Below are positions 16,601 to 24,787 of a stretch of DNA of 35,527 bases, piece after piece. How positions within the stretch are numbered: position 1 is the first letter of the stretch; each line of letters opens with the position of its first letter. The stretch spans positions 1-35,527 of the forward strand of contig CAZCZZ010000042.1 of NCBI GenBank assembly GCA_964503335.1, in the 5' to 3' direction. A program made the position numbers and the translations under genes. Below the pieces are notes generated by a model. It saw only the letters and a list, made by a program, of their open reading frames with translations. It had not been told where the DNA came from and ran no database searches. Source of the DNA: CAZCZZ01 sp964503335 (lineage in GTDB: Bacteria; Verrucomicrobiota; Kiritimatiellia; CAIVKH01).

Positions 16601-18771
16601 TCGAAATGGAAGCCGCCGCCTTTCTTGGTCGTCGTGTTCCCCGCCACCAGCGCGTTCCGCAACGTCGCGTTGCAGTGGTAGAAGATGAGTCCGCCGGCAT
16701 CCGCGTTCGTCGCAACATTGTTCCGCACCGTGAGGCGCTCGAGGCTCGGCAGGCCGTAGTAGCAGGCCACGCCGCCCCCGCCATCCGCGACGTTGTTCTC
16801 CGAGACAATGTCGCGCACGCGCGACTGGCTGAAGGTTAGGTACAGGCCGCCGCCCACCTCATCGGCACGATTGCCGCGGAGGCGCAAATGCTCAAGACGC
16901 GGGCTGGCATAGCTGACGTAAACACCACCGCCACGCTTGAACTCGCCCGCGGCCGGCCCGTTGGCCCAGCCGTTCGTAATCGTGAAACCGATGAGGGCGG
17001 CATTCGTCGTCTCGCCGTTCGCAATGCGCACGACACGCCCGGAGCCGGTGCCCACAATCAGCGTCGAATCGATGTCCGCCTGGTTCGACGTCACAAGGAA
17101 CATCGACGTGACCCGGATGTTCTTCCCGCTGAACGTGACACTTCCCGTGTAGCTGCCGTTCGTCACCCACACCGTGTCGCCATGTACCGCCGCCCCGATC
17201 GCGTCCTGGATGCTATGCGCGGCCATGGCCCAGTTGGTGTACGGATACTGGTTCGCGCCGGAGTGCGACACGTAATGGTCATCGATGGTCGGTGGCGGGT
17301 TCGTGATCGTCACGGCGAGGCCCGCTGACCAGGCGGATGCGACCGATGTGCTGACCGCGCTGCGCGCCTGCGCCGCGACGCTGAAAGATCCCGCGGTCGA
17401 CCACGCATGGCTCACGGTGGTGCTGGTTGACCATGGGGAGACCGTGCCGTCGCCGAAATCCAATCGATACTCGATGTCACCCGATATCGTGGAGGTCGAA
17501 CCGCCCGTGTCATACGACAACGTCTCGCCCGCCAAGCCTGACGCGGGCCCCGCAGGTGTGAACGGCGCACTCGTCATATCGACAACACCCGTCGACTGCA
17601 ACTCCCACGCGCCCATGTCGACGGTGGTGTCGGCGATACGCGCCCCGCCGCCGAGGTCCATGGCCCCGGTCATCCACGCGCGATTGGTTCCCGTGTTGAC
17701 CGACGGGGATGTCGCAAGCAGCCTGAAATCCGACGAACCGTCAAACTGCGGATTAGCCTGCAGGTTGCCCGCGAGCCAGGTCAATGGCCCAAGCCCTGCC
17801 GTGGCCACTCCATTCGAGCCACCCTGGATATTCGAGTATTCGACGCGCAGTGACATGCCAACCCATGACGTGTCGTATGCGATTTGCTGAGGCAAATTGC
17901 TCCAGAGGACGGAGTTGATGAGCTTCGGGGCGCTGATGAAGGAAACATCCAAGCCGCCGCCGAGCGATGCCGTGTTCCCGACCATGGTCATGTTCTCCAT
18001 CAGCACATCGCTATCGTCGAAGTGGAAGCCGCCGCCCTTGGTCGGCGTCACATTGTTCGCCACCAGCACATTCCGGCACGTGGCATTGCAATGGTAGAAA
18101 AGCGCTCCGCCGGCATCGCTATTTGTAGCGACGTTGCCACGAAGGATGACATTCGCCAGGGACGGATTCCCATAGAAGAAGCCCGCCCCACCGCCGCCAT
18201 CGCCCCGATTGCTCTCAACGACAACGTTTTCAACTACGCTCGTGGAGAACGTGAAATACATCCCGCCGCCAACCACCGAGGCTCGATTGCCCAGGATCCG
18301 GAGCCCCTTGATGCGTGGACTCCCGTTTCGCACATGCAGCCCTCCGCCGCGGTTGAACTCACCCGCGCCACCCAGGACTGCATTCCCGTTCGTCAATGTG
18401 AAGCCGCTAAACAACGCTCCCGTCGTGACACCGGCCCCGAACCGCACCACGCTGGTCGTACCGGTTCCGCGGATCTCCGTCGTGATGATGTCCGACTCGT
18501 TACCGCTATAGAGATACATCGAAGCCAGCGTAATCGTCTTGCCTGTAACCACGACGTTCTCGTGATAAACGCCGTTCGTAACGAGAACCACATCCCCATT
18601 GCCGGCCGCGTTAACCGCAGATTGGATCGAGACGGCCGCCGACTCCCAATTCGTGTAGGGTGGCGTGTTGAGGCCGCTGGGCGAGACATAGCGTGTCGCC
18701 GCTCGCGTCATCGACGAAGATACGGCAAGACATGCGAAAACGGCGACAAAGCTCAGGGAGGACTTACTCAC
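13630..18771 (-). CDS. Giant exported triple beta-helix protein with PKD-like spacers
   Basis: This 1713-aa protein has a signal peptide (about 1-25). Three homologous modules start near residues 28, 500 and 975. Each has a YVS-x-G...PYTNW...SIQ(S/D)A opening and a right-handed beta-helix rich in GGG and N-A-(T/L)-(R/L)-N-(V/A)-LVA-N repeats. A closing block V-D-M-G-A-(W/Y)-E follows, the choice-of-anchor Q / Pmp-like organisation. PKD-like domains (YRLDFGDGTVSPW, FDWGDGTFSGWS) separate modules 1-2 and 2-3. The C-terminal part has Ig-like strands, one calcium-type loop DSDGDGLKNIDE and a final discoidin/jelly-roll-like segment. The start is GTG (18769-18771) with AGAGGTG before it. It is probably a surface or secreted adhesin or polysaccharide-binding protein. 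No catalytic residues are recognised. Confidence 0.87.
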   Translation of the reverse strand: MSKSSLSFVAVFACLAVSSSMTRAATRYVSPSGLNTPPYTNWESAAVSIQSAVNAAGNGDVVLVTNGVYHENVVVTGKTITLASMYLYSGNESDIITTEIRGTGTTSVVRFGAGVTTGALFSGFTLTNGNAVLGGAGEFNRGGGLHVRNGSPRIKGLRILGNRASVVGGGMYFTFSTSVVENVVVESNRGDGGGGAGFFYGNPSLANVILRGNVATNSDAGGALFYHCNATCRNVLVANNVTPTKGGGFHFDDSDVLMENMTMVGNTASLGGGLDVSFISAPKLINSVLWSNLPQQIAYDTSWVGMSLRVEYSNIQGGSNGVATAGLGPLTWLAGNLQANPQFDGSSDFRLLATSPSVNTGTNRAWMTGAMDLGGGARIADTTVDMGAWELQSTGVVDMTSAPFTPAGPASGLAGETLSYDTGGSTSTISGDIEYRLDFGDGTVSPWSTSTTVSHAWSTAGSFSVAAQARSAVSTSVASAWSAGLAVTITNPPPTIDDHYVSHSGANQYPYTNWAMAAHSIQDAIGAAVHGDTVWVTNGSYTGSVTFSGKNIRVTSMFLVTSNQADIDSTLIVGTGSGRVVRIANGETTNAALIGFTITNGWANGPAAGEFKRGGGVYVSYASPRLEHLRLRGNRADEVGGGLYLTFSQSRVRDIVSENNVADGGGGVACYYGLPSLERLTVRNNVATNADAGGLIFYHCNATLRNALVAGNTTTKKGGGFHFDDSDVVMENVTVADNSAGAGGGLNVSYSSAPRFVNSIAWGNSPQQIAYDTQWFGMSLTVEYSDVQGGSAGVATHGKGPLNWLSGNLNIDPAFIGGGDYAPGSSSPCINAGDNRSWMTNATDLAGAARIINGVVDMGAYESSSAEGTTITTPDTPAGSTTGLAGEVLAYTSGGSSCSVPGAGEYILEYRFDWGDGTFSGWSAVAGASHSWGTAGSYVVRAQARCGDGQLVNSPWSTGLVVVITTPPPVVDDHYVSHAGSNQHPYTNWAMAAHSIQDAIGAAVHGDTVWVTNGVYEGNVSFSGKNIRVVSMYTVSGDPADIASTVIKGTGNGNVVRAVNGETSNALIRGFTITNGYATGSYPFERGGGILCQYASPRIEDVRVTGNRAQGTGGGIHFEHSGSALRNAVVEFNQADGAAGIGCYYGAPSLMNVIVRNNVATNSDGGGLLLYHSSPVTRNVLVADNTSPKKGGGLHFDAASPLLENVTVVGNTAGTGGGLSVSYSSHPKLLNSILWDNEPQQVDFDVRWFAMALSVESSDLEGGLGAIDTHGLGPVNDLGSNLSSDPLFADADYRLGLASPCINAGANRGWMVAETDIDGQPRIQQDVVDMGAYEATTNGAVAGSLRCVILPDSVLALGARWRLQEGSHTNWNDSGATLFNLAGGTYTVEFKPVASWTTPSNISAIVVAGVGTDVSGTYEPVVQDIWPPVIVSVQPPEGFVTTTNFITMSIVVTDNVAVAVVTVNGHDATPVGSNTWEYTVNGVRGAYNDVKIVAYDTSGNFTPLIVNYARDHGIKLHAVYKGYWRIRNPFEVAYSYMWESVETTETGSGIINPHSDVYFTTSPEALHVNLYITGVIVDTKKASDALLPPGQADERQVDSDGDGLKNIDEAAAATDPFAEESTFVASFATPEVPPAPPGGTQLRSMTTSSSQPGFSLSWETSPDNFYSVEISTDLRDWAVVPAFDDVQGTGEAMGYTNDTPAVLYFRLSTRPAN
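14745..18690 (-). repeat. Threefold internal repeat (about 1.42 kb period) in the beta-helix gene
   Basis: Module starts fall near 18690, 17274 and 15849, giving periods of about 472 and 475 codons. Conserved stretches such as TNWAMAAHSIQDAIGAAVHG are identical between modules 2 and 3, while module 1 is more diverged. The DNA around 15751 and 17176 is nearly identical over more than 50 bp. This points to a later duplication of module 2 or 3 and gives scope for recombination that changes module number. Confidence 0.8.
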
Positions 18772-18799
18772 GAGGCACCTCTTATTCGTGTAAGGTCTA

Positions 18800-18828
18800 A
18801 TATTATGCCAGTATTTTGGATCGGTAAA
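18800..18828 (-). promoter_or_regulatory. Possible sigma-70-type promoter for the beta-helix gene
   Basis: Read on the minus strand, TTTACC (18823-18828) and TAATAT (18800-18805) are 17 bp apart, four of six matches to each consensus. They lie in an AT-rich patch and would give a 5' leader of about 20 nt with AGAGGTG ahead of the GTG start. The match is weak and unproven, and the PVC sigma consensus may differ. Confidence 0.35.
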
Positions 18829-18894
18829 GCGAAAGTGGCCTTAAATCGTTCGCTGGATTTCCCCGCCTGATACGGTCATGCTCGCGGCTACTTT

Positions 18895-19548
18895 ATGCCA
18901 AAGACCCGACTAGCCGAACGCACGGATTTCCTGCCTCTTCCAAAGGACGAACCGCTTGAACTGGCGTGGCCCACGGGGAATCGCACCCTCTTCAAGACGC
19001 CGGAATTCTTCACGGCCCGCACGCGTATCAACCCTTCGTACGGAATGCCGGGCTGGACGCGCGACTGCGGAAAGCGCTTTCACCGCGGCTGCGACATCGC
19101 CCCCCTCGCCACACGCCGGGCGGGGGTAAAGGTGAAGGTCGTGTTCACCGACTGCGCCACCGGGAAGGACTTTGTGAGCGATGAGCCCGTTCTACTTCCG
19201 GGCGAAGACATCTACGCCGCCGCAGAGGGAATCATCTTCGAAGTGAACCGCGACGAAGCCGCGTCCGACTTCGGCATCTTCGTGGTCATCCGCCACACCT
19301 GGCCGAAATCGGGCAAACCCTTCTACTCCCTCTACGCCCACCTCGCCGCCGCAACGGTTGCGGAAGGTGACACCATAAAGGCCGGCGGCCACATCGGCGT
19401 GATGGGAAACACCAGCCGAAACAAGGATGCCAAGAACTGGATGCTCGTCGCCCCCCACTTGCATTTCGAAGTCTGGAACGAATCCGGCGAACCCTACGAC
19501 CCGCTGGAATTCCTCCGCATCTTCCTGGCCAAGCAGAGCGATGGTTGA
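18895..19548 (+). CDS. M23-family (LytM-like) metallopeptidase
   Basis: The 217-aa protein carries the zinc ligands of the M23 family: H63 and D67 in RFHRGCDIA, then H149 in LYAHL, and H188-L-H190 in APHLHFEVWNE. The GG-x-IGVMGNTS turn precedes the last motif. M23 enzymes cut peptide cross-links in peptidoglycan, and the intact ligand set suggests activity. No signal peptide or membrane segment is visible, and no other in-frame start nearby supplies one, which is unusual for a wall hydrolase. An insertion at about 73-103 separates the first motif from the rest of the domain. The gene is divergent from the beta-helix gene across 123 bp. Confidence 0.88.
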   Translation: MPKTRLAERTDFLPLPKDEPLELAWPTGNRTLFKTPEFFTARTRINPSYGMPGWTRDCGKRFHRGCDIAPLATRRAGVKVKVVFTDCATGKDFVSDEPVLLPGEDIYAAAEGIIFEVNRDEAASDFGIFVVIRHTWPKSGKPFYSLYAHLAAATVAEGDTIKAGGHIGVMGNTSRNKDAKNWMLVAPHLHFEVWNESGEPYDPLEFLRIFLAKQSDG

Positions 19549-19560
19549 TTTTCGGGTTTT

Positions 19561-19578
19561 GATTTTAGATTTGCGATT
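19561..19578 (+). repeat. Short GATTTTAGATTTGCGATT element
   Basis: The 95-bp gap between the M23 and LON genes contains this T-rich unit. Its core ATTTGCGATT recurs in inverted orientation near 33777-33807. It is probably low-complexity dispersed sequence rather than a site. Confidence 0.3.
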
Positions 19579-19643
19579 GTCGAACGCGCGGCCCGCAAAA
19601 ATCTTCTCTTCTATTCCCCGCCGTTCCGTGTTCAGGTAGCCGC

Positions 19644-20315
19644 ATGTCGATCAAGCACAAGGAGAAGGATTTTATTCCGCTGTTTCCACTGCCGCTCGTG
19701 ATCGGGCCGGGGGAGTCGGTGTCGCTCCACATCTTCGAGCCGCGCTACAAACAGATGATGAAGGATATCCGCGCCGCCGTGGCGCCGAAGCACGTGCTGC
19801 CCTTCGGGCTCTCGCTCTACCGTGAAAAGCCGGGCAAGATCGCCGACATCGGCTGCACGATCCGCATCGACCAGGTCGTAAAGTCGCACGAGGACGGGAA
19901 GATGGACATCATCGGCCACGGCGACTTGCGGTATCAGATGGAGGAAGTCGACCGCGAGCTGCCCTACGCCCGCGCCCGGGTTTCCTACATCGTCGATAGC
20001 GAGCCGGAGACCGATCTCGCCATGCTCGCCGAAGCGATGCGCGCCGTGGAGCGACTGCGCAAGGAAGTGATGGATCACAAGGAACTGCCGGAACACCGCA
20101 AGGATTACCCTGCGTCGTTCCAGCTCGCCCACGACGCCGGGCTGGACAACGAGGCGAAGTATCAACTCCTCGGCCTCCGCAGCGAGAAGGAACGCCTCCG
20201 CCTCGTCCGCGACCAATCACGCCGCGCCCTTCAAACCCTCAAGAAAGCCCGCGCCATCCGAGACCGCGTCCAGCGCAACGGGCACTTCGAAGATTTTCCC
20301 TCGGTCGATTTCTGA
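19644..20315 (+). CDS. Stand-alone LON substrate-binding-domain protein
   Basis: This 223-aa cytoplasmic protein has only the N-terminal domain of Lon protease. The PUA-like barrel shows as FIPLFPLPLVIGPGESVSLH, HIFEPRYKQMMKDI, then LPFGLSLYREKPGKIADIGC and a strand series ending DIIGHGDLRYQM. A helical bundle follows (about 120-215). There is no AAA+ or protease part. Such solo LON proteins are common and of unsettled function, with substrate capture or regulation proposed. CAGGTAG precedes the ATG. It may be cotranscribed with the M23 gene, 95 bp upstream. Confidence 0.87.
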   Translation: MSIKHKEKDFIPLFPLPLVIGPGESVSLHIFEPRYKQMMKDIRAAVAPKHVLPFGLSLYREKPGKIADIGCTIRIDQVVKSHEDGKMDIIGHGDLRYQMEEVDRELPYARARVSYIVDSEPETDLAMLAEAMRAVERLRKEVMDHKELPEHRKDYPASFQLAHDAGLDNEAKYQLLGLRSEKERLRLVRDQSRRALQTLKKARAIRDRVQRNGHFEDFPSVDF

Positions 20316-20322
20316 TCCGGAT

Positions 20323-20412
20323 GTTCACCGCGGAGACGCGGAGGACGCGGGAGAAGCCAATGCCAACATTTTTTGTGTCTGCCTCTGCGCACTCTGCGCC
20401 TCTGCGGTGAAC
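20323..20412. repeat. Imperfect terminal inverted repeat (about 90 bp) between convergent genes
   Basis: GTTCACCGCGGAGACGCGGA (from 20323) pairs with its near-complement ending at 20412 (TCTGCGCCTCTGCGGTGAAC), with two or three mismatches. The interior has G/C-rich GACGCGG-type units and a short T-run (20370-20374). It fills almost the whole gap between the LON gene and the 887-aa VWA gene. It resembles a dispersed palindromic element (I recall TTCACCGCAGAGRCGCAGAG-like units in several phyla) and could end transcription from both sides. Confidence 0.65.
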
Positions 20413-20420
20413 TATCAGGG

Positions 20421-23084
20421 CTATCGCCCTCGCCGCTTGGCCTGATCGAAGACGCTTCGCTTTTCTGTCGGAGGTGAATCCATCGAGGGCGGCGGTGGTG
20501 ATGCTTTTGGTTGTACCGGAAGCGGTGGTGCCTGATGCATGGTCCGGTGGCTTTGTTCGCGTCCCACGGCTCGGGCCGGACGATAGCCGTGAATGCGCGA
20601 CACGGCGGCTTCGACGAGAAGCACCAGCAGGAGCAGGATTAGAAGCGGCGCTTGAATGTCCGAAAAGTCCTTCCGGCGCGGCGCATCCCACACGGTGGAA
20701 AGATCCAATCGCTCTTCGCCTCCGCTTCGCGCTGCAACACGCTTAAGTTCCGCCACGCGCTCTCGATCAAAGGACCATTCGGCGTCCGTGCCGGCATTCA
20801 GCGGACCGAACGGCAGCGCCACGTCGGCCACCTGCACCGCGCCCCGCCACCATTCGCCGTCGTCCATGGGAATGGAAACGGAGTAGCGACCCGGCTCCAT
20901 GCGCTGCCACGTCGGATGCGCTATCGCGTCGCTCGCGCTGCTCACCATCGCAATCGCCGGTGCGTTCCGCGCGAGCTCTTCCTCCCATGACTCGTTGTAG
21001 AGCAGGTCCACGAGGATGGTGTTTCCGGCACGCTGCGTCCGCAGCGCAATGCCCGGCGGAGTATCGCGACCCATCAGCCAGCGTCCCATCGTGCGGACAA
21101 AATCGCCGCACGCAGGCCACGCGCGGACGAGCTCCGAACCGGGGCCGCCCAGCGGAAACGAAACCGCGGCGACGCGTCCGATCCCACGCTGCCAGAAGGC
21201 GACCAGCGGTGCGGCATACTCATCACCCGAAAACGCCGCACCCGTAGCCTCCTCGCGCAAGTAGCTCAAGTTGTAGCCGTCCACCGCGGGCAGCCACTCG
21301 ATCGGGCGCGCCGCCATTTCCATCCACGCGGCGGTGGCGGAAAGTGCGACGGGTTCGGCCAGATAAGCCGAACGCGCGACGGCGATCGTCTCCTGCGCAA
21401 AGACAGCGGGGAGCGTCGCAGGGTCGGCATTGAAGAAGATGCGACCGCCTCCGCGCAGCGCGACATCCTTCAGGAACTCCGCGTCGGTATCCGCCTCCGT
21501 GCCCATGCCGATGACACTCACGGTGCCACCATCTGCGGTGATTTCCGCAAGCAGGCGGATGTAGTCGCCCGGCTCCTCGGCGTCGGCGGCATCCGCAAAC
21601 AGGATGATATGGCGCTGCCCCTGCCCTGCCCCCTTCACTTCCTCCCATCCCGCTTTTAGCCCGGTGTAGACGTATATGCCGCCGCCACTGCTTTGGATGC
21701 GACGCGTGGCACTGATGATTTCGTTCCGGTTGTCGCCGAGCCGCGTGAGCGGAACCATGACATGCGGCTCGCTGTCCACGGCGATCACCGACACGGCATC
21801 CATCGCGCCAAGCAGCTCAATGCCGCGGGCCGAACCTTCGTTGGCCAGGTCCATTTTGGTCAGGTGCGAGCCGGGAACGCCGACCGCCATGCTGCCGGAG
21901 CGATCGAGCACGATGGCCATCGCAACGGCGAGCTTGCGATGTTCCTGTTTGAGTTCCATGGACACCGGAAGCAGAGGGTCGAGCGGTGACTGGAAATATC
22001 CGCCCGCGCCGAAGCTGGTCTTGCCACCCGCCATCAACAGACCGGCGCCTTGCGAACGAACATGAAAATCGAGTGCCCGCAGGAAATTCTCCGGCAGCCG
22101 CCAGGCGGGTACATTGTTGATCATCACCCCGCGCGCACCGGCGAGCGAGCCGACATCCAGTCCCGTAAAGTCGGTTCGTACGTCCACCTCGAAGCCCTGC
22201 CCGCGCAGCGCCGCGGCAAGCGGATCGTCCGTGTAAGCGGTCACCAGCAGGCAGCGCGGACCGCTGATCTGTTCGACCCACCGCTCGGCGACATTGTTTC
22301 CGGTACGCGCATCGTTCGTCGCGCTGATCTTGCACACGTAGCGGTGCGCGCCGCCGGCGTTGAGATGATCCGTGAAGCGCAGCAGCGCCGTCCCGTCCTT
22401 CACGTCAGCCTCGCCCGACGCAATGAGCGCTCCGTTGCGCTGCATCGCGAAAGGAACCTTCCCGTCCGGCGTGCCGGTGATCCGGGCCTCGACGAGGAAC
22501 GGCTCCCCGCGCTGCACGCGTGCCGGCACATCGAGGTCCGCCACGCGGTAGTCGCTGGCGTCGGGTTGTCCCACGAGCCGGTAATCCAGCGCGACCTGCT
22601 GGTCGCGCAGTTTCTCCTCCACGACGCCGAGCGGTTCTGTGCTGAAGCCGTCGGTCACGACCAAGAGGCGCGCCGCGCGATCCGGATCCAGCTGCGCCAG
22701 CGTGTACTGGAGCGCAGAAGCCAGGCGCGTCTGCCGCCGCGTCCCGGGAAACACCTGAGCATCGGCGGCTTCACGGGACACCGCGACGTCGGCGAAGTCC
22801 ACCCAATGCAGGCGATCGCGCAGCCCCTTGGATCGCTCAAGCAGCGCCTGCATTTCCGGCAGGCGCGGTTGCACCCACTCCTCGGCGGAGTTGGAGCGGT
22901 CAGCCAGCACCCACACGTCGAGGCCCGCACCAAGGCGGCGGATTTCCGGTCGCATGAGCAGCAACAACAGAAGCACCACCAGGGTCGCGCGCAGCGGGCG
23001 AAGCAGGCCAAGCCGGGGCCAGCGCCAGGCGACGATCGCGATGAGCGGAAGCAGGATGAGCCACTCGGGCGACGCGAAGCGCAT
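20421..23084 (-). CDS. VWA / glutamine-amidotransferase-like membrane protein
   Basis: This 887-aa protein has two N-terminal membrane helices (about 8-20, 33-44), like BatA/BatB-type proteins. A VWA-like segment has a MIDAS-like DRSNS (D62, S64, S66). An amidotransferase-fold segment covers about 278-375, with GGKTSFGAGGYFQSPLDPLL. A second VWA domain has LDRSGSM (D394, S396, S398) to about 575. Near the C-terminus is a membrane helix (LLILLLLVLLVEAAV) and a proline-rich cytoplasmic tail. I see no catalytic cysteine in the amidotransferase-like part. The ATG (23082-23084) shares one base with the stop of the previous gene (TGATG), which makes it a better start than one ten codons upstream. 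It is last in the eight-gene operon and probably a periplasmic partner of the MoxR system. Confidence 0.85.
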   Translation of the reverse strand: MRFASPEWLILLPLIAIVAWRWPRLGLLRPLRATLVVLLLLLLMRPEIRRLGAGLDVWVLADRSNSAEEWVQPRLPEMQALLERSKGLRDRLHWVDFADVAVSREAADAQVFPGTRRQTRLASALQYTLAQLDPDRAARLLVVTDGFSTEPLGVVEEKLRDQQVALDYRLVGQPDASDYRVADLDVPARVQRGEPFLVEARITGTPDGKVPFAMQRNGALIASGEADVKDGTALLRFTDHLNAGGAHRYVCKISATNDARTGNNVAERWVEQISGPRCLLVTAYTDDPLAAALRGQGFEVDVRTDFTGLDVGSLAGARGVMINNVPAWRLPENFLRALDFHVRSQGAGLLMAGGKTSFGAGGYFQSPLDPLLPVSMELKQEHRKLAVAMAIVLDRSGSMAVGVPGSHLTKMDLANEGSARGIELLGAMDAVSVIAVDSEPHVMVPLTRLGDNRNEIISATRRIQSSGGGIYVYTGLKAGWEEVKGAGQGQRHIILFADAADAEEPGDYIRLLAEITADGGTVSVIGMGTEADTDAEFLKDVALRGGGRIFFNADPATLPAVFAQETIAVARSAYLAEPVALSATAAWMEMAARPIEWLPAVDGYNLSYLREEATGAAFSGDEYAAPLVAFWQRGIGRVAAVSFPLGGPGSELVRAWPACGDFVRTMGRWLMGRDTPPGIALRTQRAGNTILVDLLYNESWEEELARNAPAIAMVSSASDAIAHPTWQRMEPGRYSVSIPMDDGEWWRGAVQVADVALPFGPLNAGTDAEWSFDRERVAELKRVAARSGGEERLDLSTVWDAPRRKDFSDIQAPLLILLLLVLLVEAAVSRIHGYRPARAVGREQSHRTMHQAPPLPVQPKASPPPPSMDSPPTEKRSVFDQAKRRGR

Positions 23085-24787
23085 CAGCCGGCCCTCCGTT
23101 CTGCGACAGCCCACGACGCGAGGAGTATGCCGCCCAGCAGGACGAGCCAGACCGGCGTCAGGAAATCGTCGAGGCTGTTGACCCGCGCAAGCACGCGGCT
23201 CCGTTCCTGGATGTTGTCCTTGGATACCGCGTCACGGAAGTTCCCTTCCCGCACATCGGCGAAATGGGTCGCGCCCTCAAGAAGCAGCTTGCGGTCCTGC
23301 TGCACGGCGAAGAAGCCGGGCGCGTCAGGCGCGTTGAACGGCGATGCAACCGGCGTCGTGCCGTCGAGCGTAATCGGGCCGCTTGCGGCAATATCCAGCG
23401 TCTGGTTCAGCTCCACGTTGCGACGCTCAAACGCAACGGTCTCCGAACGCAGCGATTCGATGAAGCGATGGACGAGTAGCGCGAACGCGGGAAGCCGCTC
23501 CGCGTTGGAATGCATCACGTCGAAGTTAAAGAGCAGCTTTCGCGCGCCTTCCGCGTTCCGCAGAAGGATCAACGGACGCCCGCCCTGCCAGAGGAGCACT
23601 TCGTCCGTGTTGGTCGTGGCAAAGGTCGTGGTCGCGCGGGCCAGCAGTCCTTGCCAGTTGAGCCCGGTCATCAGCGGGTGCCGCTCAGCGACGATCGCGC
23701 CGGAGAACAGTTTCGCGGTGGACTCCTCCTCGTGAAGGAAGACGAGTCCGCGATTGCGGGTATAGGGCGACGATGTGAACGCGAAATCGGGTCGGCCCGA
23801 TGTGTCGCGGGCGAGTTGCGACTCCGCGGTCGTGATCTTTTTGATGAGTGGGTCCAGGTCCTTGTGCGTGTGCAGCTCAAACGTCAGCTCTTTCGTTTGC
23901 GGCACAACCAGGGGCAACACGTCGTCGAGCGGGAACGCGTCCGCATCCATGACGATCCGCAGCTTCTTTTGTCCGGGCGGGAAAATTCCGCGCAGCGAAT
24001 GCACACCGCGTGGTGCAAGATCCAGTTGCATGGCTGACGTGCGTTCCGTCCCGATTTCGAGGTGATACGAGCGTCGCTGCGGCTCGTCGGAATAGTTCAT
24101 CGCCAGGGCATGCCACACCGTTTCATTCGTCTCCACGTTCACGCGCACGCCGGCAAACCCGGCGTTGGCGACGGGATGACCCACGGCGACGAGGTCCACG
24201 CCCGGTGGCAGGGCCTCCGGGACGCGGTCGGTGACGTAGACGACAACACCTTGCGGTCCCGCCACTCCTTGCGCGATGCGAAGGGCGGACTGGATGTCGT
24301 GCTGCCCGGTTCGCGGCTGCCATGCATCAATGGCTTTCAGCAACTCGTAGGTCTGGTCGCCCGAGTAGACCTGGCGGCGGGCTGTGTCCGATTCAATCAC
24401 CGTCCACGCGCACTTCTTCGCCGTCTTCTCCAGTTGTCGCGCCGCGCGCGCGATGCCGGAGCGTGCTTCATCGAGGAACGACTGCATCGAGACGGAGCTG
24501 TCCAGGACGATGGCCACCGGTTGGACGGAATCCGCGCGCAACCACATCGGCCGCGCGAGCAGGAACGACAGCAGCGCCACGGCGAGGAGTTGCAGCCAGA
24601 GCACGGGTGAGTGGCGCAGGCGTTCGAATACTCCGCCGCGCTCGCTCTCGCGAGTGACCTGCTCCAGCAGGAACAGCGTGCTGATTTCCAGGCGCCGCGT
24701 CTTGTTCTGGAAACAGTGGATGAGCAGGATGACGGGAATGCCCAGCAGGGCCCACGCACCGAGCGGATTGGCGAAGGTCAGGTCCAT
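23084..24787 (-). CDS. BatA-like VWA membrane protein
   Basis: This 567-aa protein has an N-terminal BatA-type module: one helix (ANPLGAWALLGIPVILLIHC), a basic loop, a second helix (LWLQLLAVALLSFLLARP), then a VWA domain with the MIDAS LDSSVSM (D96, S98, S100). A long periplasmic part and a C-terminal helix (PVWLVLLGGILLASWAV) complete it. Homologues always sit near MoxR and DUF58 genes. MoxR ATPases are thought to insert metals or remodel complexes with VWA partners. Its start lies 10 bp inside the end of the DUF58 gene. The region beyond the VWA domain has no motif I recognise. Confidence 0.87.
   Translation of the reverse strand: MDLTFANPLGAWALLGIPVILLIHCFQNKTRRLEISTLFLLEQVTRESERGGVFERLRHSPVLWLQLLAVALLSFLLARPMWLRADSVQPVAIVLDSSVSMQSFLDEARSGIARAARQLEKTAKKCAWTVIESDTARRQVYSGDQTYELLKAIDAWQPRTGQHDIQSALRIAQGVAGPQGVVVYVTDRVPEALPPGVDLVAVGHPVANAGFAGVRVNVETNETVWHALAMNYSDEPQRRSYHLEIGTERTSAMQLDLAPRGVHSLRGIFPPGQKKLRIVMDADAFPLDDVLPLVVPQTKELTFELHTHKDLDPLIKKITTAESQLARDTSGRPDFAFTSSPYTRNRGLVFLHEEESTAKLFSGAIVAERHPLMTGLNWQGLLARATTTFATTNTDEVLLWQGGRPLILLRNAEGARKLLFNFDVMHSNAERLPAFALLVHRFIESLRSETVAFERRNVELNQTLDIAASGPITLDGTTPVASPFNAPDAPGFFAVQQDRKLLLEGATHFADVREGNFRDAVSKDNIQERSRVLARVNSLDDFLTPVWLVLLGGILLASWAVAERRAG

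Noticed and set aside
14745..18690. Possible CRISPR or short tandem array
   Set aside because: The repetition is a coding threefold duplication with a period of about 1.42 kb, without short regular repeats and spacers.
13819..18870. Several plus-strand frames of 200-370 codons opposite the beta-helix gene
   Set aside because: Their translations repeat in step with the three beta-helix modules and have no family signatures, so they are shadows.
22050..23735. A 561-codon plus-strand frame across the VWA genes
   Set aside because: Basic, His/Arg/Gln-rich shadow translation crossing the junction of two well-supported minus-strand genes.
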